Positions 1 to 4,860 of a stretch of 9,586 nt of DNA are shown here, in pieces (within the stretch, counting starts at the first letter, position 1; every line of letters begins with the position of its first letter). Source of the stretch: UBA2283 sp041658955 (GTDB lineage Bacteria; Patescibacteriota; Microgenomatia; UBA12405); the NCBI GenBank assembly GCA_041658955.1, contig JBAZZE010000030.1, forward strand, positions 1 to 9,586, given 5' to 3'. The position numbers and the translations under genes are program-made. A model generated the notes under the pieces. The model was not told the DNA's origin. It saw only the letters and a program-made list of their open reading frames with translations, and ran no database searches.

Positions 1-63
1 GATGATGATTTGAAACAACTAACTATTATTAAAGATGCAATTGAAGCTAAGTTAAAAAAATAA
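1..63 (+). CDS. C-terminal end of an unknown protein (partial)
   Basis: An open frame enters from the left edge and ends at a TAA at 61-63. It gives 20 residues, acidic then lysine-rich (ending AIEAKLKK), consistent with the helical C-terminus of a soluble protein. The visible part is too short to recognise a family. It runs in the same direction as the small-terminase-like gene, about 110 nt downstream, so it may belong to the same element. That it is coding at all rests only on the open frame and the lysine-rich ending. Confidence 0.4.
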   Translation, partial: DDDLKQLTIIKDAIEAKLKK

Positions 64-172
64 AATAATATAAACGACATTGTGACATAAAAGGTGATAT
101 TCTAAAGTAGGTTATTGTTACGCGATTTGGATGAATATAAATATTTACCAGGTCGCTTTTTTATTGCTTACT
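64..172 (+). promoter_or_regulatory. Upstream region of the small-terminase-like gene, weak promoter candidate
   Basis: This AT-rich gap holds a possible sigma70-type pair, TTGTGA at 80-85 and TAAAGT at 103-108, with a 17-nt spacer. The -10 is a poor match. No Shine-Dalgarno sequence precedes either candidate start (ATG 131 or ATG 173). No other structure was seen here. Confidence 0.25.
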
Positions 173-658
173 ATGCCAACATTAAGACAAAAATTGGTAG
201 CCTTAAAGATGGTGGAAAATGGTGGAAATATGGGTAAGGCAATGATTGAGGCTGGATATTCAAAAGCCATGGCTAAAAATCCATATAAGCTGACTCGCAG
301 TAAAGGATGGGCTGAGGCTACTGATGGGATACTTTCGGGTGAAAAAATCGTAAAAGTTCATGCAGAATTGCTGGATAGTTTAATAGTTAGGAAGTTTACA
401 TTTCCCAAGACGACTTCTGATGGGGATATTTGTTCAATGGTAGAAGACGACCAGATTAGAGTAATTTATATAAAGTATTTAAAAAACTCAAAACAATGTT
501 TCTTTACAACTCCGGATGCGCTCACCAGGATTAAAGCCTTGGAATTGGCATACAAGGTCAGAGGACTGTTAAATCCGTCAAGGAACCAAAGATGTGAAGA
601 AGATGCTGATGATGCCAGAGAGTTTGTGGAGAGAGCGAGAAGAATATTGCCCAGGTAA
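173..658 (+). CDS. Phage small-terminase-like DNA-binding protein
   Basis: The N-terminal part (LRQKLVALKMVENGG, then KAMIEAGYSKAMAKNPYKLT) has the spacing of the helix-turn-helix domain of phage small terminase subunits, which bind the packaging site and guide the large subunit. The C-terminal part contains a pattern (FFTTPDALTRIKALELAYKVRG) that I associate with terminase-like proteins of CPR genomes. I chose ATG 173 (161 aa) because it sits directly before the conserved segment. ATG 131 would add 14 mostly hydrophobic residues with no evident role; neither has a Shine-Dalgarno. The next gene is not a large terminase but an ADP-ribosylglycohydrolase 16 nt downstream, so this may be an orphan or a general DNA-binding protein. 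The family call is from pattern memory, not a search. Confidence 0.6.
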   Translation: MPTLRQKLVALKMVENGGNMGKAMIEAGYSKAMAKNPYKLTRSKGWAEATDGILSGEKIVKVHAELLDSLIVRKFTFPKTTSDGDICSMVEDDQIRVIYIKYLKNSKQCFFTTPDALTRIKALELAYKVRGLLNPSRNQRCEEDADDAREFVERARRILPR

Positions 659-674
659 GCTATCATTTAAGTAG

Positions 675-1601
675 ATGAGCATAGAAGATAGATTTAAAGG
701 CTGTTTAGTTGGTTTGGCTTGTGGAGACTATTTAGGTATGCCGGTGGAGTTTATGAACCCAGACCAAATAATAGAAGTTTTTGGTGATGGTGGCATAAGA
801 CCGGTAGTTACTCCAAGAAATGCAGATAAACCGGCTGGATATTATACGGATGACACCTGTTTGGCTATTTGCTTGGCTGAAAGTCTGCTGCGAGGGTTTA
901 ATGTCCAAGATCAATTCCAAACTTACCGGCAATGGTTATATTACGGTCATGCTACTCCTGATGGTGGTAAATCATTTGGAGTAGGTCAACGAACACTAAT
1001 AGCTATGGTCAGGCAAACCAACGATACTATTCCTACAAAGCTAGTTAATAATGACAAGCATGGTGGCAATGGAGCTATGATGAGATCTGCGCCAGTTGGT
1101 TTGCGATACTACAACGATCCGGAAATGTTAGTGAAAGCTAGTATTCTATCTGCGATTGTTACCCATAATAGTTTATTGGCCGCTTATAGCTGTGTAGTAC
1201 TCAATAAACTGATTTCCTACGCCCTTGCAGAGCTCCCAAAAGATCAGATGTTGGAAAGGTTGGCTCTTGAGCTACCTGATGAATGTCCAGAACAAATAAG
1301 GGATCTAGTCGTTCACCTATATCAACAGACCCAATTTCCAAATTCCGGATTTACGCTGGATACACTTCGAATTGCGTTATATTCATTTTTTACGACTGAC
1401 AGTTACAAGGAATGCATAACTAAAGCGATTTTTTATGGTAACGACACAGATACGCAAGCAGCAGTAGCAGGAGCATTAGCTGGATCGTATTATGGATTTA
1501 CTGCTATTCCGGAGTTATGGAGAAATACTTTAATGAAAAAAGAATGTATTGCAGACTTGGCAATTAAACTTCATGAAACGACTACCAAAGCCCATCCTTA
1601 G
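675..1601 (+). CDS. ADP-ribosylglycohydrolase family protein (DraG/ARH type)
   Basis: This 308-residue protein is full length for the family and should remove ADP-ribose from modified proteins or nucleic acids using two divalent metal ions in the cytoplasm. The hallmarks are all present: GCLVGLACGDYLGMPVEF near residues 9-26, the metal-binding TDDT at 58-61, NGAMMR at 132-137, THNS at 163-166, and GNDTDT at 255-260 followed by an Ala/Gly-rich helix. The start lies 16 nt after the small-terminase-like gene, suggesting co-transcription. Its TAG overlaps the stop of the convergent 129-residue gene. In a mobile element it could reverse host ADP-ribosylation defences (DarT- or CmdT-like transferases are known anti-phage effectors). 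That role is inference; the substrate cannot be read from sequence, and no partner ADP-ribosyltransferase is visible. Confidence 0.93.
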   Translation: MSIEDRFKGCLVGLACGDYLGMPVEFMNPDQIIEVFGDGGIRPVVTPRNADKPAGYYTDDTCLAICLAESLLRGFNVQDQFQTYRQWLYYGHATPDGGKSFGVGQRTLIAMVRQTNDTIPTKLVNNDKHGGNGAMMRSAPVGLRYYNDPEMLVKASILSAIVTHNSLLAAYSCVVLNKLISYALAELPKDQMLERLALELPDECPEQIRDLVVHLYQQTQFPNSGFTLDTLRIALYSFFTTDSYKECITKAIFYGNDTDTQAAVAGALAGSYYGFTAIPELWRNTLMKKECIADLAIKLHETTTKAHP

Positions 1602-1987
1602 CCAGTTCTCCATACTATTTCTCCCTTGGGTTTGCCTTTCATCCAGACGATGGGAGGGTCAGGGTAATTTGATCGGTCAACTTCCAGCCAATCACAGGGG
1701 AGAGTTGCTCCGTAACTCATATCTACCACACACAAGTCTTTCCAGACTTGCTTACCGTCTTTTAGTTCCGTTGGTACCAATCCCTGATCCTGCCAAAAAT
1801 CCACAATATCTTCAATATCTCCCGGACTCATGGCTCCATCTTTGTATAAATAATCGTCAACTAAAACTCTTTTACCTACAGAATCTTTTTGTTTTTCAAG
1901 TATGCCCTTGACCCCACCAATTGCCTTACACTTCTCCACATTTACCAATGGTATAACTACACCATAGAAGATTACTTTTATAGACAT
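1598..1987 (-). CDS. Uncharacterised 129-residue protein, coupled to the ArdC-like gene
   Basis: I do not recognise this protein's family with certainty. It begins MSIKVIFYGVVIPL, with a strand-like hydrophobic N-terminus but no signal peptide. The middle is acidic (VDDYLYKDGAMSPGDIEDIV), followed by an aromatic-rich stretch (WKDLCVVDMSYG, LPCDWLEV) and a basic end with GKPKG. The balanced, motif-like composition and tight gene packing argue for a real gene. Its ATG lies 1 nt after the stop of the ArdC-like gene, so the two are almost certainly co-transcribed and translationally coupled. Its TAA overlaps the TAG of the convergent ADP-ribosylglycohydrolase. A functional link to the ArdC-like protein is inferred from position only; it could be a small anti-defence, immunity or accessory protein. 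Confidence 0.75.
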   Translation of the reverse strand: MSIKVIFYGVVIPLVNVEKCKAIGGVKGILEKQKDSVGKRVLVDDYLYKDGAMSPGDIEDIVDFWQDQGLVPTELKDGKQVWKDLCVVDMSYGATLPCDWLEVDRSNYPDPPIVWMKGKPKGEIVWRTG

Positions 1988-1988
1988 A

Positions 1989-2900
1989 TTAATTTTTCAT
2001 CTCAAATATTGTATTGGAAATTCGTAATGTCTGGGAAAAGTCTATTTTATGCCAGTAATCGTCTTTTGTAAGCCATGACCCCATGTAGTCCACTGAATTT
2101 TTGTTTATTCCAAACCTATTGAATACCAGCCATGCAGTTAGTTCTGCCTCCAATTCTATTACTTGTTTAGATAGATAAGTTCTATCATCACATAGGGCAA
2201 TATCTCGGGTTACATCCTGCCGTTTTACAGAATAAGTAACTTTACCTAAATGCCCCATAAAGATATGTGCGATTTCGTGCACCAATACACCATAAGCTTC
2301 TACAATGTTATCTTCCGTAATTGTGTTGTATCTAGGGTGAAGGGTAATTTCCTTTACGCCAACATTGTTGCCATGGGCAAATCCGGCGGTAGATAGAGTA
2401 TCGTACTTCAAATATTGTTTTGCATCCTTGTACACGAGAGGGATCTGATAGTCATTGAACAGGCGTTTTATGGTTTTATTAAATGTGTTTTTGGTTATTG
2501 AATTGTTCTTGCTTTCTCTCCACCAAGAAAGATGGTCTTCATTGTCAAAAGGGTGGATCACATTTGAATCTTTAAAGAGACTATTCTGTTCCGTATGAAT
2601 TTTTTCCGTATCTCTCAAGCTATAAACAAACCTAATGGGACCAAAAGGGTAGAGGATGACCATTGGTTTGGCATCATTTTTTATTTGATGTTGATGTAGG
2701 CTTATCCATTGGTCTGCCGTCATGTAATAGACACAGTCGGGTTGCTGGGCAAAAACCAAAACATCATTGAATGGAGAGTGTTGTGGATTTTTTTTCAGGA
2801 AATCAAATAAAGCTTTTATTTGTCCGCTGTCTTTTTTGTCTAAAATATCAATAAAAAGCTGATTAATGTCCTCATATATCTTTAATTTATTTGTATTCAT
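1989..2900 (-). CDS. ArdC-like antirestriction / zinc metalloprotease-type protein
   Basis: The C-terminal half carries a zinc-metallopeptidase signature, HEIAH at about residues 208-212 in AYGVLVHEIAHIFMGHLG. A second acidic motif follows (ELEAELTAW, about 249-257), whose glutamate is the probable third zinc ligand, then a MGSWL stretch resembling the ArdC C-terminus. The N-terminal part (SPFNDVLVFAQQPDCVYYMT, QWISLHQHQIKNDAKPMVIL) resembles the ssDNA-binding N-terminal domain of ArdC, which protects incoming DNA from restriction. I chose ATG 2900 (303 aa). An in-frame TTG at 2921 would add seven residues but lies inside a leader hairpin. Upstream is a structured leader; downstream, 1 nt away, is the 129-residue partner. 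A different ImmA/IrrE-like peptidase role is possible, since the ArdC likeness is by pattern rather than alignment. Confidence 0.75.
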   Translation of the reverse strand: MNTNKLKIYEDINQLFIDILDKKDSGQIKALFDFLKKNPQHSPFNDVLVFAQQPDCVYYMTADQWISLHQHQIKNDAKPMVILYPFGPIRFVYSLRDTEKIHTEQNSLFKDSNVIHPFDNEDHLSWWRESKNNSITKNTFNKTIKRLFNDYQIPLVYKDAKQYLKYDTLSTAGFAHGNNVGVKEITLHPRYNTITEDNIVEAYGVLVHEIAHIFMGHLGKVTYSVKRQDVTRDIALCDDRTYLSKQVIELEAELTAWLVFNRFGINKNSVDYMGSWLTKDDYWHKIDFSQTLRISNTIFEMKN

Positions 2901-3063
2901 TAATTTTAATCTGGGGAACAAAAAGCTCCCACCCAGCGATAGCTTTCGCTACCCATAATTCTTTCGAATTACGACCTTCGCAGATGCTCTGAGTGAGAGC
3001 TTTTATCTGCGAAGGTTTTTGAACCATGCTCAAAGCTTGCGCTCTGAGGTTAGGTTACTGCCC
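2901..3063 (-). ncRNA. Structured leader RNA candidate upstream of the ArdC-like gene
   Basis: Read on the - strand, this gap folds into consecutive hairpins ending just before ATG 2900. (1) 3048-3029: 8-bp stem with one G-U pair and a GCAA tetraloop. (2) 3016-2974: a 12-bp perfect stem, AAAA bulge and inner 5-bp stem. (3) 2970-2955: TAATTC, GAAA loop, GAATTA. (4) 2952-2941: TAGC, GAAA loop, GCTA. (5) 2930-2914: GGGAGC pairing with GTTCCC around a T5 loop. Three GNRA loops appear only on this strand, which argues that the - strand is the transcribed one. The 8-mer CTCAGAGC occurs twice (3048-3041 and 2993-2986), so alternative pairings are possible. It could be a cis-regulatory leader, a separate small RNA, or a folding single-stranded DNA element. 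I match it to no known riboswitch or ribozyme. Confidence 0.6.
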
Positions 3064-3067
3064 AAAG

Positions 3068-3076
3068 TTTATCACA
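3068..3076 (-). promoter_or_regulatory. Possible extended -10 promoter for the structured leader
   Basis: On the - strand, TGTGATAAA (3076 down to 3068) fits an extended -10 (TGn followed by GATAAA, four of six matches to TATAAT). It would start transcription near 3061-3063, at GGGCAG, just before the first leader hairpin. No good -35 is present. The assignment depends mainly on position. Confidence 0.3.
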
Positions 3077-3078
3077 AA

Positions 3079-3107
3079 TTGATGTATTGAAGCTGAAAAG
3101 GTAGAAT
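3079..3107 (+). promoter_or_regulatory. Sigma70-type promoter for the 3116 gene
   Basis: TTGATG (3079-3084) and TAGAAT (3102-3107) are separated by 17 nt. The predicted transcription start falls at about 3113-3116, at or within a few bases of the ATG at 3116. The transcript would be leaderless or nearly so, in line with the absence of a Shine-Dalgarno. The -35 is embedded in AATTGATGTATTG, a 13-mer repeated upstream of the excisionase-like gene. Confidence 0.5.
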
Positions 3108-3115
3108 ACGGCCAA

Positions 3116-3811
3116 ATGAGTATGAATAAATATCATCTGATGGTTCTTGAGGATTTAAGAAGTGATCCGCATTTCTTTAGACCTAATAACTTTATTAGAT
3201 ATGAAATTCCAAAGGAGGATGAGATTTTAGATAAACAAACATATATTCAGAAAGTTTTGGCTATTAAGGACTTAGAAGTTTGGGGAGCGATAACTATCCG
3301 TAATAAAGGTGAGGAAAGATTTTCCGGAAGCAATAGATATGAGTTTGAAATATTTATAGTACAGCCTGCATTTGATGGTATTTATAAAAAGTGTGTACTG
3401 CAAACTGTAAAATTAAGCTTGGAAGAATATGAATTGCGGATTGAAAATGAACGAAACTTGGTTTCAATAAACAAAAAGCTAAAGGAATTTATAAGGATTA
3501 ATAATATAATCGGAAAAGAGAAAAATTTAATAAATACCCTTGCTGATCTTAAACCACACGAGATAACGGAATTGGAAATTCCAACATCTTCAAAAGATAT
3601 ACCAACTTTGAGATTATCGGTTAATAAGAAGCTCAATAAAGTCGGATTTGATATCAAGTCTATACGAAGTAATATTTCGTATCCTCCCAAAAGAGCCAGT
3701 TATCAGTTAGTATATCTCTCGCTTCCAAATTCGAATAAAGATTTAACTGACTGGCGACGTCCAGAACCACTCAAAGTGTTAAGGGAACCGATTAACAATC
3801 AAGAGAATTAG
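3116..3811 (+). CDS. Uncharacterised 231-residue protein
   Basis: I do not recognise a family. The protein is charged and soluble, without signal peptide or membrane segment. An N-terminal part with strands (VWGAITIRNKG, YEFEIFIVQPAFDGIYKKCV) is followed by a Lys/Glu/Asn-rich probably helical centre (about 110-145) and a basic C-terminal portion (KRASYQLVYLSLPN, DWRRPEPLKVLREP). It is AT-rich with many AAA/AAT/ATA codons. ATG 3116 is favoured because a promoter ends just upstream; ATG 3122 (two codons in) is an alternative. It is the first gene of the rightward run leading to the replication genes, divergent from the ArdC-like gene. Its stop codon falls inside the first copy of a 19-bp direct repeat. 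An early or regulatory role is possible from position only. Confidence 0.7.
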   Translation: MSMNKYHLMVLEDLRSDPHFFRPNNFIRYEIPKEDEILDKQTYIQKVLAIKDLEVWGAITIRNKGEERFSGSNRYEFEIFIVQPAFDGIYKKCVLQTVKLSLEEYELRIENERNLVSINKKLKEFIRINNIIGKEKNLINTLADLKPHEITELEIPTSSKDIPTLRLSVNKKLNKVGFDIKSIRSNISYPPKRASYQLVYLSLPNSNKDLTDWRRPEPLKVLREPINNQEN

Positions 3812-3870
3812 CTTCAGAAATCCGATCGCGGATTTACTACTCAAACTTTTCTAGCTTCAGAAATCCGATC
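3809..3870. repeat. 19-bp direct repeat pair with internal hairpin
   Basis: TAGCTTCAGAAATCCGATC occurs perfectly at 3809-3827 and 3852-3870, separated by 24 nt. The first copy contains the stop codon of the upstream gene and runs into a perfect 7-bp hairpin (AAATCCG, ATCG loop, CGGATTT; 3818-3835). The second copy is followed by a 5-bp hairpin (ATCTT, AAC, AAGAT; 3867-3879) abutting the next start codon. The 43-bp period is close to four helical turns. It could be a pair of protein-binding sites between the two genes or a small duplication scar. No third copy was seen in the window. Confidence 0.8.
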
Positions 3871-3878
3871 TTAACAAG

Positions 3879-4199
3879 ATGATATCCCATGGGGAAGACG
3901 TTATCTTAGTTCTAAGACAAAAGCATATGAGAACAAATGAGGTAACCAATAAATATTTTTACCTTTCACAGTTTTACACATCAGTATTTTTGTGCGTAAA
4001 AGGACTTCAGTTGGTAGATATTGACAGGACTAATAGTCAACGTGCTCAGTTCGTATTTTTAGATACTCCGGAACGAGAGGAGTTGATTAGACAATTTAAC
4101 TTCGCGGCACGCAACTCGCCAGAAGTAATGGTAGATGCTAGGGAATTTGAACAAGCCACTAAAAAACTTAAAGACCGCCTTTATCAGGAAAGAGAATAA
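3879..4199 (+). CDS. DUF5659-like small protein
   Basis: The central pattern, FYLSQFYTSVFLCVKGLQLVD followed by R/Q/FVFLDTPEREELIRQF and a C-terminal REFEQATKKLKDRLYQ helix, resembles DUF5659, a short domain of unknown function that I associate with CPR genomes and their elements. Most of the 106 residues are accounted for by the domain. No Shine-Dalgarno precedes ATG 3879; the start is chosen as the only upstream ATG close to the domain, with ATG 3927 (MRTNEV) as a shorter alternative. It is followed after 6 nt by the next small gene and lies in the same run as the OB-fold-like protein and primase-polymerase. That suggests a part in DNA maintenance, but the function is unknown. Confidence 0.7.
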   Translation: MISHGEDVILVLRQKHMRTNEVTNKYFYLSQFYTSVFLCVKGLQLVDIDRTNSQRAQFVFLDTPEREELIRQFNFAARNSPEVMVDAREFEQATKKLKDRLYQERE

Positions 4200-4205
4200 C
4201 TAACT

Positions 4206-4412
4206 ATGAAAACAATAAAAATGAGTATTACTCCAGTAGATGTTCCGGAAGAAGAAATTAAGGGTAGATGGCATTCCATTTCTGAATTGCTTTTTGATAT
4301 GACGATGAGATCACTCCAAGAAGACAAAAATCCCCAGTTATATAAAGCCTTTGCGCAATTTATTAAGAAGAGGGAAGGAGGTGAGACAAAAAATGGCAAA
4401 ACTGATTTATAA
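4206..4412 (+). CDS. Small uncharacterised protein (68 aa)
   Basis: This short, charged protein starts 6 nt after the DUF5659-like gene and overlaps the start of the OB-fold-like gene by 20 nt, the tight packing expected of a real operon member. The sequence (PVDVPEEEIKGRWHSISELL, then KAFAQFIKKREGGETKNGK) suggests one or two helices and no membrane segment. The last codons encode KREGGETKNGK because they double as the perfect Shine-Dalgarno and start of the next gene, so translational coupling is likely. I recognise no family. Confidence 0.6.
   Translation: MKTIKMSITPVDVPEEEIKGRWHSISELLFDMTMRSLQEDKNPQLYKAFAQFIKKREGGETKNGKTDL
4375..4384 (+). promoter_or_regulatory. Perfect Shine-Dalgarno deciding the start at 4393
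   Basis: AAGGAGGTGA is fully complementary to the usual 16S rRNA 3' end and lies 8 nt before ATG 4393. It shows that the longer in-frame extension back to 4351 is not the start. It is one of only two strong sites in the window, the other belonging to ychF. Confidence 0.85.
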
Positions 4413-4806
4413 GAAACGTGTTTTACCGGAAGCCGGACGCTGGTTGTGTACTCTGATGAAAGTAGAGGAGACAGCTAATAAATTCTACGATCCTAATGCT
4501 GACAAACTGGATAAATCCTTAAGCCTGGGTTGGGTATTTACCTATGACCAAAAATCCGGAACTGAAATCAGAATTTGGACATCTCCGAGTTTGGGAATAT
4601 TTAAAGGTAAAAAAAGTAAAGCCTTACAGGTGGTGGAGTCTTTGTTGGACAAAGAACTTACCGACCAAGAGAAAGAGAGTTTTGAGGGGACTGACAGCTT
4701 GGTTGGTAAGAAATGTTATCTGGTGGTAAAGCATGTAACTCGTCCGGACGGTTCAGTCTATGCCAGATCAGAGGAGTTTGAGTCTGTATCTGGCAAGCGG
4801 TTTTAA
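4393..4806 (+). CDS. Putative OB-fold, ssDNA-binding-like replication protein
   Basis: The protein has 137 residues. Its order of elements resembles small phage/plasmid proteins with an OB-like beta fold that sit beside replication genes: an N-terminal PEAGRWLCTLMKVEE strand region, GWVFTYDQKSGTEIRIWTSP (about 46-65), a KSKALQVVESLL helix (75-85), then LVGKKCYLVVKHVTRPDGSV (103-122). A binding role for single-stranded DNA during replication is inferred from this resemblance and from the primase-polymerase gene directly downstream. There is no acidic C-terminal tail like that of canonical SSB; it ends SGKRF. The start is fixed by a perfect Shine-Dalgarno. It overlaps the previous gene by 20 nt. 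Expression is probably high relative to its neighbours, judging only by the ribosome binding site. Confidence 0.55.
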   Translation: MAKLIYKKRVLPEAGRWLCTLMKVEETANKFYDPNADKLDKSLSLGWVFTYDQKSGTEIRIWTSPSLGIFKGKKSKALQVVESLLDKELTDQEKESFEGTDSLVGKKCYLVVKHVTRPDGSVYARSEEFESVSGKRF

Positions 4807-4815
4807 GGTTGGCAT

Positions 4816-4860
4816 ACAGGGTGTTTATGGCTGAGCACCCTGTCGCGAGGTTTAAAACCT
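4816..4860 (+). promoter_or_regulatory. Hairpins between the OB-fold-like gene and the primase-polymerase
   Basis: ACAGGGTG (4816-4823) pairs with CACCCTGT (4836-4843), extended inward by T-G and T-A pairs to about 11 bp. A second inverted repeat, AGGTTT-A-AAACCT (4848-4860), abuts ATG 4861. There is no T-tract, so an intrinsic terminator is unlikely. The second hairpin would hide the weak GAGG (4847-4850) before the start codon, so translational control of the primase-polymerase is possible. Confidence 0.45.

Noticed and set aside
1549..2071. Open frames on the + strand at 1549-1911 and 1889-2071
   Set aside because: They lie antisense to the 129-residue gene and the ArdC-like gene end, which have coherent motifs and tight operon spacing. 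The + strand translations show no family pattern.
2971..3060. A tRNA or other standard RNA gene in the structured region
   Set aside because: A GGTTCAAAAACC stretch on the - strand resembles a T-arm, but no acceptor stem, D-arm or anticodon arm fits around it. I also could not match it to RNase P, SRP, tmRNA or a riboswitch consensus I know.
3116..3123. ATGAGTAT at 3116 as the displaced 5' end of ychF (left junction)
   Set aside because: It matches the ychF internal start only over 8 nt and the following codons do not encode GIVGLPN. The left junction is therefore not recognised in this window.
4351..4392. A start at 4351 for the OB-fold-like gene
   Set aside because: A perfect Shine-Dalgarno sits 8 nt before ATG 4393, and the extra 14 residues would be encoded by the overlapping gene and by the ribosome binding site itself.
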